From Bin55 sp965199895 (lineage in GTDB: Bacteria; Pseudomonadota; Gammaproteobacteria; Pseudomonadales; Azotimanducaceae): DNA of 64,000 nucleotides. Location: contig CBDATJ010000003.1 of NCBI GenBank assembly GCA_965199895.1, positions 1-64,000 on the forward strand, in the 5' to 3' direction. Every line of letters begins with the position of its first letter. The first letter of the stretch is position 1. The notes below the pieces were generated by a model that was not told the origin of the DNA, ran no database searches, and saw nothing but the letters and a program-made list of their open reading frames with translations. This document shows, piece by piece, positions 54,567 through 62,353 of the stretch. The translations under genes and the position numbers were made by a program.

Positions 54567-54645
54567 GACTTGGAACCTATAGTTAATTCGAACACAAAGG
54601 GTGCAGTTGTCTGTTCCATAACTAGGTCAGGTTAATGCCATGAGA

Positions 54646-55842
54646 TCATGCCAATTCACTGAGTTCAGACAGAAACATATCCAGACTGCAGATCCGGCAT
54701 CTCCCAACTTGTCGATCCTGATCTTGAACACTGATGAGATATCTTCTTCGTGCACGCAACCCTTGGGCTAGATCATTAAAGGTACGGAGTTGATCATCGC
54801 TTGGATTCGCTATCACCGATGTAGTGACTGCCCAGATCTCTCTATGAAATTGGAGCACCAAGTCCACTTCCTGACCATCTGCTGTAGATAGGTGACTTGC
54901 TTTGACATGAAGCCCCAGCAAAGCACAGGTCGACAGAGTTTGCTCAATAACAAACCCTTCCCAACTCGAACCCACTGCAAGATGGTCGAGCAGTTTGCGG
55001 GGTGAATCTATTTTCAATAAGGCATGCAGGATACCCGAATCACGCCAATAAACCTTAGTACTTCTCACCGTCCGTCTCTGGATCGGCTTGGAACATGAGG
55101 GTAGACGGCGTAGCAGATAGCTCTTCTCAAGAAAGTCAACATATTTTTCCACTGTCTTTTGAGGGAAATCCGTACCTCCACGACCACCTTGTAATGCTCT
55201 TAATGGTCGACCGTGCCAAATTGCAAGCAATCGATTGAGTCTATCCGTGTTTTCGGGTGCCTTTAATGAATCGCTAACAGATTGCTCGGCGTGAACCGCA
55301 GACAGAAGATATGGCGTGACCCAATCTGGAAAAGTTGCCCGCATAGATACTCCACCAGAAGGATAACCTCCATAGAACCACAAATCTGATAGCTCCCTGG
55401 CATCCAATTCGGTCAACGAAAATGGGCTGAACTCAATCGTAGACAGTCTGCCGTTCAGCGTGGTTCGATCTTCTTTGGTCAATGCCATGGATGTAGACCC
55501 GGTTAGCAAGAACCGACCGTTTTGACTGGGATTTTTCTTGATCGCTTGCAGCAGTCGCTGACTCAACCGACGATAGTGTTGAATTTCGTCTAACACAATC
55601 AATGAACGGGTAGCAAGAATGTCATTCCAGCTATCACGAAAACGTCTTCGTTCTGGCTCTCGCTCTAGATCAAAGTATCGCTGCATCGGACTCAACGCAT
55701 CCTGCTCAGAAACTAACGAAACTTCCTGAAGAACGTGTTTGGAAAACGTAGTCTTACCCGAACCCCGTGCACCAAGGAGTCCTATCAGTGGACAAACGCT
55801 CAACTGTCTTTGTACCCTTTGAATGATAGTACGGTGACGCAT
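54646..55842 (-). CDS. AAA-family ATPase with DUF4143 domain
   Basis: A 398-residue cytoplasmic ATPase: AAA_14 domain with Walker A GARGSGKTT (24-32), Walker B SLIVLDEIQHY and sensor LLTGSTSMAL, then a C-terminal DUF4143 region (LEKSYLLRRLPSCSKPIQRR and the nuclease-like DGQEVDLVLQFHREIWAV). Such proteins are common, often mobile between genomes, and of unknown function; a link to toxin-type or defence genes has been suggested for some relatives. Here it is a single gene inserted between map and rpsB, transcribed away from rpsB. No repeats or mobile-element ends are seen next to it. Confidence 0.88.
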   Translation of the reverse strand: MRHRTIIQRVQRQLSVCPLIGLLGARGSGKTTFSKHVLQEVSLVSEQDALSPMQRYFDLEREPERRRFRDSWNDILATRSLIVLDEIQHYRRLSQRLLQAIKKNPSQNGRFLLTGSTSMALTKEDRTTLNGRLSTIEFSPFSLTELDARELSDLWFYGGYPSGGVSMRATFPDWVTPYLLSAVHAEQSVSDSLKAPENTDRLNRLLAIWHGRPLRALQGGRGGTDFPQKTVEKYVDFLEKSYLLRRLPSCSKPIQRRTVRSTKVYWRDSGILHALLKIDSPRKLLDHLAVGSSWEGFVIEQTLSTCALLGLHVKASHLSTADGQEVDLVLQFHREIWAVTTSVIANPSDDQLRTFNDLAQGLRARRRYLISVQDQDRQVGRCRICSLDMFLSELSELA

Positions 55843-56263
55843 AGATAGTCCTAGTCCAAATCCTATGACGAAATACTAAAGTGTTTGTTTCGATACACCC
55901 TAGCTGAGTTCTTGCTGAATGCGACCATTCGAGGCTACATCATTGCCTCAAACTCCCCTCCTCTGCTCTTGATTCGCTGGTATGGGAATCATCTAAGTTC
56001 ACGAATGTTGTTTGAGCAGTATCTTCATTCTACGATATTTTGCTACTCGATTGCAAAGTGATTGCTCTAGAACAGGGTTTAATCTACTCTGAACCGACTC
56101 CAAACCATTAAAATAGAACACAAGACCTCTTCAGTGAAGGGGGAATCAGAAACGGATAGCTTCCGAGGCCATTGCGGGTGGTCGTACTAGTCAATGCTAG
56201 ATGCGACGGATTCAATGCTAGGCTATCTTAAAGCACATCAGTGCCTAACAACCCGGAGATAAC
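55843..56263 (+). other. Promoter/leader region of rpsB
   Basis: These 421 bases separate the ATPase gene from rpsB, reading outward in both directions. They contain weak sigma-70-like boxes: TTGCTC (56062) with TACTCT (56085) at 17-base spacing, and a TAAAAT at 56109 lacking a -35. The distance to the rpsB start leaves room for an untranslated leader of 150 bases or more. E. coli rpsB is autoregulated by S2 through its leader; here that is only an inference. Confidence 0.45.
56191..56221. repeat. Tandem 10-base direct repeat upstream of rpsB
   Basis: TCAATGCTAG occurs at 56191-56200 and again at 56212-56221, with 21-base periodicity (two helical turns). It ends 42 bases before the rpsB start. 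It may be a binding site for a regulator or part of the leader RNA. Confidence 0.4.
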
Positions 56264-57085
56264 ATGAGCGAAATTAGCATCAAAGATATGCTTGCGGCTG
56301 GAGTACACTTTGGCCATCAAGCACGATACTGGAACCCGAAGATGGCACCCTACATCTTTGGAGTACGAAACCGTGTACACATCATTCATTTGGACCGTAC
56401 GCTAACGGCCATGAATGAAGCGCTGACCGCAATTCGACGCATGGCTGCACAGAAACAGAAAATCCTATTCGTCGGAACCAAACGAGCTGCACGAAGTGCC
56501 ATTAAAGAACAAGCAGAACGCATCGGCATGCCCTATGTAGACCAGCGTTGGCTTGGCGGGATGTTAACCAATTACAAGACCATACGTCAATCAATCCGCA
56601 AATTGACTGAACTAGAGGCTCAAGAAGAGCGTGGTGTGTTCGAACTGTTGACAAAAAAAGAAGCTCTGCAAAAGCGACGCATGATGGATCGATTACATCG
56701 TGGCTTAGGGGGGATTAAGGAAATGGGTGGACTACCCGATGCTTTGTTTGTCGTTGATGTCATGCATGAAAAAATCGCTGTGGTCGAAGCACAAAAACTA
56801 GGTATCCCCATCGTCGGTGTAGTTGACACCAATAGTGACCCCGAAGGCATTGACTGGGTGATCCCCGGAAACGATGACGCTATTCGAGCTGTTCGTCTTT
56901 ATGTCACTGCCATAGCGGATCAAATATTGGTCGGTAAACAAATTGCAGAAGGCGGAGTAAGCGTAGAAGAATTCGAAGCATCACAAGACACCCATGAGGA
57001 CACAGAACTCGAAGCAGCCGATGTAAGAGAATCAGCCGAAACCGAGTCCGGTGAAGTTGAAGCTGAGATAAATCAAGATACTTAA
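56264..57085 (+). CDS. rpsB: 30S ribosomal protein S2
   Basis: S2 is a small-subunit ribosomal protein that binds near S1. The 273 residues start with the family segment IKDMLAAGVHFGHQARYWNPKM and contain RWLGGMLTNYKTIRQSI and VVDTNSDPEGIDWVIPGNDDA. An acidic Glu-rich tail of about 35 residues follows the core. The ATG has CGGAG upstream. It is the first gene of the rpsB-tsf pair, 15 bases before tsf. Confidence 0.98.
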   Translation: MSEISIKDMLAAGVHFGHQARYWNPKMAPYIFGVRNRVHIIHLDRTLTAMNEALTAIRRMAAQKQKILFVGTKRAARSAIKEQAERIGMPYVDQRWLGGMLTNYKTIRQSIRKLTELEAQEERGVFELLTKKEALQKRRMMDRLHRGLGGIKEMGGLPDALFVVDVMHEKIAVVEAQKLGIPIVGVVDTNSDPEGIDWVIPGNDDAIRAVRLYVTAIADQILVGKQIAEGGVSVEEFEASQDTHEDTELEAADVRESAETESGEVEAEINQDT

Positions 57086-57100
57086 CGCAGGAGAATAAGC

Positions 57101-57898
57101 ATGGCTGACATGGCCAAAATCAAAGAAGTGCGCGAACGAACAGGCGTTGGATTCGGTGATTGCAAGAAAGCTCTTGAGCAAGCAAATTGGGAAGTCGAAG
57201 AAGCCCTAGACATTATTCGTAAACAAAGTGCTGTCAAAGCAGCCAAAAAAGCAGACCGAAGTGCATCAGAAGGCAGACTAGCTATGAAGGTTTCTGCTGA
57301 AGGATCGGTGGGAGCAATCGCGGAAATCAATTCAGAAACCGACTTCGCAGCTCGAAACGAACGTTTTGTGCAATTCTGCGAACGAGTCATCGACGTGGCA
57401 TTGGAACACGGATCAGATACCATCGAAATGTTGGAAGGCGAAAAGAATGAGTTGGTAGCTGCAATCGGTGAAAATATTTCCATCCGCAGAGTGGCTCGAT
57501 TGCAATCTGAACATGGCATTGTTTCGGGTTATTTGCACTCTAACGGTACGGTTGGTGCAATAGTCGAATTAAGCAAAGACACGGGTGAGCTCAACAAGAA
57601 TATCGCCATGCACATCACCGCAGACAATCCGCTTGTAGTTCATGCGTCAGAGATACCTGGAGACATTTTGAAACGTGAAGAAGATATCTTTCGTTCTCAA
57701 GCAGAACAGATGGACAAACCCGAGCATATTGTCGAAGGTATCGTCCGAGGTAAACTCAAGAAATTCAAAAGCGAATCTTGTCTCAACGAACAATCTTATA
57801 TCTGGGATCGCAAACAAACGGTCGGCGGGCTATTACAAGCTCAAGGCGCAACTTGTGAAGGTTTTTTCCGCTATCAAGTGGGAGAAAGTCTCAACTAA
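57101..57898 (+). CDS. tsf: Elongation factor Ts
   Basis: EF-Ts exchanges GDP for GTP on EF-Tu. Family features: the UBA-like start KIKEVRERTGVGFGDCKKAL (slightly different from the usual TGAGMMDCKKAL), the EF-Tu-contacting ETDFAARNERFVQF and the C-terminal RKQTVGGLL. Length is 265, a little short of the E. coli protein (283). AGGAG lies nine bases before the ATG. It follows rpsB and precedes pyrH by 41 bases. Confidence 0.97.
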   Translation: MADMAKIKEVRERTGVGFGDCKKALEQANWEVEEALDIIRKQSAVKAAKKADRSASEGRLAMKVSAEGSVGAIAEINSETDFAARNERFVQFCERVIDVALEHGSDTIEMLEGEKNELVAAIGENISIRRVARLQSEHGIVSGYLHSNGTVGAIVELSKDTGELNKNIAMHITADNPLVVHASEIPGDILKREEDIFRSQAEQMDKPEHIVEGIVRGKLKKFKSESCLNEQSYIWDRKQTVGGLLQAQGATCEGFFRYQVGESLN

Positions 57899-57939
57899 TT
57901 CCCACCAGTTGTGCGGATGAGTCCATAGCAGGTGATTTC

Positions 57940-58674
57940 GTGAAATACCAGCGCATAGTCTTAAAACTATCGGGAGAAGCGTTGGGACCCCAAGATGGTA
58001 GACTCCTGAGTGCCGAAAGCGTTCAATCTCTTGTTGAGCAACTCGCAGAACTAGTCAGGTTAGGGGTGCAAATCGCTATTGTTCCGGGTGGAGGTAATGT
58101 CTTTCGAGGTCGAGATTTGTCCCAAGAAGCAAAGCGGTTGGGTATTCGGGCCGTCACTGCAGATCACATTGGTATGTTAGCAACAGTGATGAATGCCCTA
58201 TTGTTGCGAGATACTCTTGCTGACGCAAACCTCAAGTGCACGGTCTTCAGCCCCCACAAAATGAGTGGACTGACTCACGGATACTCACGTTACGATGCTC
58301 TGGAGGCGCTCAAGGCAGGTAGCGTAGTAGTTTGTGCAGGGGGCACGGGCAATCCTTTGGTAACCACAGACACTGCTGCTGCATTGCGAGCAATTGAACT
58401 CAGTTCAGAGGTGATTCTTAAGGCTTCGACTGTCGATGGAGTATACGATCAAGATCCTGCAACCATCGCTAACGCACACAAGTTTGAGACTCTTGGATTC
58501 GATGAAGCGTTAAGCCGAGGAATAAAAGTAATGGATATGTTTGCGTTTTCGTTGTGTCAAGAGAACAATGTACCTATCATAGTTTACGATCATAATTCAC
58601 CGAATGCCCTGATCAGAATCACTGAGGGTGAAAAATTGGGTACACTCATCGACAATACTACAGAAGGTACCTAA
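57940..58674 (+). CDS. pyrH: Uridylate kinase
   Basis: PyrH phosphorylates UMP to UDP for pyrimidine nucleotide synthesis. The amino-acid-kinase fold motifs LKLSGEALG and IVPGGGNVFRG come first, followed by DHIGMLATVMNAL and CAGGTGNPLVTTDTAA. Length is 244. The start is GTG with AGGTG seven bases upstream. It sits in the standard order after tsf and two bases before frr. Confidence 0.97.
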   Translation: MKYQRIVLKLSGEALGPQDGRLLSAESVQSLVEQLAELVRLGVQIAIVPGGGNVFRGRDLSQEAKRLGIRAVTADHIGMLATVMNALLLRDTLADANLKCTVFSPHKMSGLTHGYSRYDALEALKAGSVVVCAGGTGNPLVTTDTAAALRAIELSSEVILKASTVDGVYDQDPATIANAHKFETLGFDEALSRGIKVMDMFAFSLCQENNVPIIVYDHNSPNALIRITEGEKLGTLIDNTTEGT

Positions 58675-58676
58675 CC

Positions 58677-59234
58677 ATGTTCGACGAGCTAGTAGATGAT
58701 GCACGAGAGCGCATGCAAAAGACGTGTGAATCGTTAACTAGAACTTTTGCTCGTATCCGTACTGGCCGTGCTCACCCATCGCTGTTGGACTCGGTAACCT
58801 TGGACTATTACGGTTCTCAGTCGGCTATCAAGCAAATAGCTTCGATAACGGTAGAAGAAGGACGCACTCTGGTAGTCGCACCTTGGGAGAAATCTCTCCT
58901 CAGTGAAGTGGAAAAAGCCATCCTTCACAGTAACATTGGACTGACTCCCAACAACAACGGTGAAGTCATTCGACTACCTCTACCACCTCTCACCGAGGAA
59001 AATCGTCGCAATCTAGTACGACAGGCGAAACAGGAAGCTGAAAATTCACGTGTGGCGATCCGAAACATTCGTCGAGACGGCATTGCCGACGTGAGAGAAT
59101 TAGTCAAAGAAAAACTCATCAGCGAAGATGATGGACATCGAGCAGAGAATAATTTTCAAACCGTCACCGATGAATACATGAAAACAATCGACGGGTTACT
59201 GGAAGAAAAGGTCCATGACCTACTAGACTTTTAA
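58677..59234 (+). CDS. frr: Ribosome recycling factor
   Basis: RRF splits post-termination ribosomes together with EF-G. The two-domain protein has the conserved RTGRAHPSLLDSVTLDYYG and the C-terminal three-helix bundle (LTEENRRNLVRQAKQEAENS). The 185 residues match family length. It follows pyrH by two bases, so it is co-translated with it. Confidence 0.98.
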   Translation: MFDELVDDARERMQKTCESLTRTFARIRTGRAHPSLLDSVTLDYYGSQSAIKQIASITVEEGRTLVVAPWEKSLLSEVEKAILHSNIGLTPNNNGEVIRLPLPPLTEENRRNLVRQAKQEAENSRVAIRNIRRDGIADVRELVKEKLISEDDGHRAENNFQTVTDEYMKTIDGLLEEKVHDLLDF

Positions 59235-59302
59235 AGGGTGTCTCTACTCTCATCCCGTTTTAATCAACCGAATATCAAAGAGTGCGACCTGGAGATCTTT
59301 AC

Positions 59303-60043
59303 ATGGAAGTAAAGAAGAAAGTACCTCACCACCTAGCCATCATTATGGACGGAAATCACCGTTGGGCTAGGCAAAATGGCTTAACCGGTGGTATCGGCCA
59401 TCGACGCGGTGCCAACAATGTACGTCCGGTAATCGAGGCGTGTGCAGATGAAGGCGTGAGCGTTCTTACTCTGTTTGCATTTAGTACCGAGAATTGGAAT
59501 CGACCTAAACGTGAAATCGATTTAATCTTTCAGCTGATTTCCGAGACTCTCAAACGTGATCTGGACGCACTTCATGACCGAGACGCTCGCCTGTTCTTTG
59601 TAGGAAAAAGAAATCGTTTACCTAAAGATCTACTGAATCAGATCTACCATTGCGAATCACGTACAGAACACAACCAAAATCTTCGATTATTCATTGCTCT
59701 AGACTATGGGGGTCGATGGGAATTACTAAACGCTGCGAGCAAAATAGCGCAAGAAGCCATCCATACCGGAATCCGTCCAAACGAACTCGACGAGGAACAA
59801 TTTCGATCCTACCTGTCTATGGATGGAATTCCAGACCCCGATCTCTGTATAAGAACAGGTGGGGATCAACGGCTGAGTAACTTCCTGTTGTGGAACCTCG
59901 CGTATACTGAACTCCATTTCACCGAGACCTATTGGCCGGACTTTAGTAAAAACGATTTAGAGATTGCGTTCCTCGACTACAGCCAACGGCATCGGCGATT
60001 TGGAACTCGTTCTCAAGACACAGCTATCCGTGCCACGCTCTAA
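59303..60043 (+). CDS. uppS: Undecaprenyl pyrophosphate synthase
   Basis: UppS builds the C55 lipid carrier for peptidoglycan and surface sugars. The catalytic Asp16 and substrate-binding loop are in IIMDGNHRWARQNG; later RPKREIDLIF and IRTGGDQRLSNFLLWNLAYTE also fit. I chose the ATG at 59303 because GGAG precedes it by nine bases; an upstream GTG (59282) is possible. Length is 246. The 3' end overlaps cdsA. Confidence 0.96.
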   Translation: MEVKKKVPHHLAIIMDGNHRWARQNGLTGGIGHRRGANNVRPVIEACADEGVSVLTLFAFSTENWNRPKREIDLIFQLISETLKRDLDALHDRDARLFFVGKRNRLPKDLLNQIYHCESRTEHNQNLRLFIALDYGGRWELLNAASKIAQEAIHTGIRPNELDEEQFRSYLSMDGIPDPDLCIRTGGDQRLSNFLLWNLAYTELHFTETYWPDFSKNDLEIAFLDYSQRHRRFGTRSQDTAIRATL

Positions 60044-60842
60044 ACTTCCAAAATCTTTAATCCCGCGACTGATCACCATGGCAATTTTGGTGCCGGTTGT
60101 CATAGCAGGTGCATTTTTGGCTCGGGATTGGCTGTATCCAATTTTTTGTCTGATTCTTTTTGCATTGCTCCTGGAGTGGAGCTATCTAGCTCGAATAAAG
60201 AATCCGTGGTATAGCAGAATCTATGCAGGTGCAGGGGTAGTCATCGCACTTTGCTTTAGGATCCCAGCTATTCCTTATGCCGTCACCGAGTACGTGATTG
60301 GTTCTGCTGCGGTCCTTTGGTGCTTTGGGGTTATCTGTGTGGTGTTTTTCAAAACACTTCGAGGACTCATAGGAAAGAAATGGTTTTTGCTAACCTTTGG
60401 ATTCGTGGTATCCCTTGCTGCAATCTTGAGTTTTTTCAACACAGGGAACTCAGGATGGGCTCTCATCGCAATGATGGGTGTCGTGGCGTTTACTGACACC
60501 TTTGCATACCTTGTTGGCAACTTTCTAGGACAAAATAAACTGCATACCGAGGTGAGCCCAAATAAGACTTGGGAAGGTACTGTAGCAGGGATCGTCGCGG
60601 GTTGTCTCTGCTTGGTATTTGTTGACCAAATGGGCTGGTTCCCACTGAACTCCTATTGGCTCATTCCTGTTCTTATTGGATTCACCATCTACGGCGATCT
60701 GTTTGAGAGTGCAGTCAAGCGAGTGGCTAATATCAAGGACTCAGGTAATGTCCTTCCCGGTCACGGTGGTTTTCTAGACCGACTGGACTCTATACTTGCG
60801 TTTACTCCCTTCGCTTACTTCTCTACTAACTTTAATGGATAA
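60030..60842 (+). CDS. cdsA: Phosphatidate cytidylyltransferase
   Basis: CdsA makes CDP-diacylglycerol, the branch-point phospholipid precursor, in the inner membrane. About eight hydrophobic segments precede the signature near the C-terminus: SAVKRVANIKDSGNVLPGHG followed by GFLDRLDS. I place the start at GTG 60030 (270 residues), overlapping uppS by 14 bases; the frame is open back to a TTG at 59964, but that extension would be unlike the family. After it, dxr, often the next gene in this cluster, is missing; rseP follows after 106 bases. Confidence 0.93.
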   Translation: MPRSKLPKSLIPRLITMAILVPVVIAGAFLARDWLYPIFCLILFALLLEWSYLARIKNPWYSRIYAGAGVVIALCFRIPAIPYAVTEYVIGSAAVLWCFGVICVVFFKTLRGLIGKKWFLLTFGFVVSLAAILSFFNTGNSGWALIAMMGVVAFTDTFAYLVGNFLGQNKLHTEVSPNKTWEGTVAGIVAGCLCLVFVDQMGWFPLNSYWLIPVLIGFTIYGDLFESAVKRVANIKDSGNVLPGHGGFLDRLDSILAFTPFAYFSTNFNG

Positions 60843-60948
60843 CCCAGAGTCTATTAGGAACAAATACCCATAATCACTGTCATAACTTTGGCTCATAACC
60901 ATTGAATTGAGCACGGTCGAATCTCCAAGGAACTAAGTTCTGCAATTA

Positions 60949-62274
60949 TTGAGTTACATCTTTGCCATAGTAGGTGCATTTCTGCTGCTTGTGTCCATTC
61001 ATGAGCTAGGCCACTTCATTGCTGCTCGAGGAATGGGTGTCGCGGTGAAACGTTTCTCTATTGGATTCGGACCCGCCTTATTCAAATGGAGGTCAAAGTC
61101 CAATACAGACTTCGTTCTAGCCACCATTCCTCTCGGTGGCTACATATCCATGCTGGATACTCGAAATGAAGAACATGTTCCCGCTGAAGAGCAACACATG
61201 GCTTTCGACAAGGTAACACCTTGGAAGCAAATCATCATCGCTGCATCCGGACCACTTGCCAACTTGGTCTTGGCTATGGTTTTACTTTGGTTCGTTGCCC
61301 TCGGCGGTGTCACCGCTCCCATCCCCTACGTAGGTACCGTCACCGAAGGATCTCTAGCAGACCAAGCCAACCTACAAAGCGGGGAAGAAATTGTCGCTCT
61401 CGACGGTCAACCGGTGACTAAGTGGATGGATTTCGTGAGTATCGCAATTCGGCGCGTAGGTGATACGGGCTTTCTCGCACTCACCACGGAGACACAAGAT
61501 GGCGAAAAAAACTATTCGATTCCTATCTCCAATTGGCTCTCGAATCAACGTGATCCCGACGTATTGCAAGAAATTGGATTCACACCAGGTATCCTCCCTG
61601 TAGTGAATCAGGTATCACCGGGATCTCCTGCCGATGCAGCCGGACTCCAATCTGGAGATCGCATCACCGCAGTAGATGCGGTCTCAATCAATCAGTGGGA
61701 TGAATTAGTCACCCTCATCAGAGCTTCACCCGGAACTCGCATGTCCATCCAATTCCAAAGAGATGAAGTTCCTTTCTTGGTTATTGTCGCTCCCAAGATT
61801 GAAGTCGCACCAGATGGTACTGCGTATGGTGTACTGGGAGTCACCCAGGGACATCCTACTCGCAAAGTCGGCTGGGGGTTGATTGGTGGCTTGCAGTACG
61901 CAGTTTCAGAAACATGGAACTTTGTAACCCTGACTGTAGTGTCTATCAAAAAGATGATTTTCGGGGAGATGAATGCGTCAAACTTAGCAGGACCCGTATC
62001 GATTGCGAACATCGCTGGATCTTTAGCCCAAAGTGGTTTCCACAACTATTTGACGTTCTTGGCGATGCTGTCGATTAGTCTGTGTTTGATTAACCTACTA
62101 CCGATACCGGTTTTGGATGGTGGACACATCGTCTACGCACTCATCCAAGCGATCACCCGAAAACCTGTTTCCGTGAAATTACAGCGCATCGCAACAGCGA
62201 CAGGATTAGCTCTTTTGGGAGGATTATTCGTCCTGGTGTTGTACAACGACATTGCGCGTCTAGCTGCGGGATAA
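60949..62274 (+). CDS. rseP: Regulator of sigma-E protease RseP
   Basis: RseP is the inner-membrane site-2 protease that cleaves RseA to release sigma-E and clears signal peptides. The zinc motif HELGH is at 18-22, the third ligand Asp in PVLDGGH near 390. Two periplasmic PDZ domains lie between (around residues 115-300; PGSPADAAGLQSGDRITAVD in the second). Length is 441. The start is TTG at 60949, placed by the family N-terminus; AAGGA lies 17 bases upstream, rather far. It sits before bamA, linking outer membrane assembly with its stress response. Confidence 0.95.
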   Translation: MSYIFAIVGAFLLLVSIHELGHFIAARGMGVAVKRFSIGFGPALFKWRSKSNTDFVLATIPLGGYISMLDTRNEEHVPAEEQHMAFDKVTPWKQIIIAASGPLANLVLAMVLLWFVALGGVTAPIPYVGTVTEGSLADQANLQSGEEIVALDGQPVTKWMDFVSIAIRRVGDTGFLALTTETQDGEKNYSIPISNWLSNQRDPDVLQEIGFTPGILPVVNQVSPGSPADAAGLQSGDRITAVDAVSINQWDELVTLIRASPGTRMSIQFQRDEVPFLVIVAPKIEVAPDGTAYGVLGVTQGHPTRKVGWGLIGGLQYAVSETWNFVTLTVVSIKKMIFGEMNASNLAGPVSIANIAGSLAQSGFHNYLTFLAMLSISLCLINLLPIPVLDGGHIVYALIQAITRKPVSVKLQRIATATGLALLGGLFVLVLYNDIARLAAG

Positions 62275-62353
62275 CGGTAGGAATCCGTTCAATCAGAGAA
62301 CTCCATCACAATCCATTCAATACATTGATAAACAATTTCCAAGGAATCATTCC

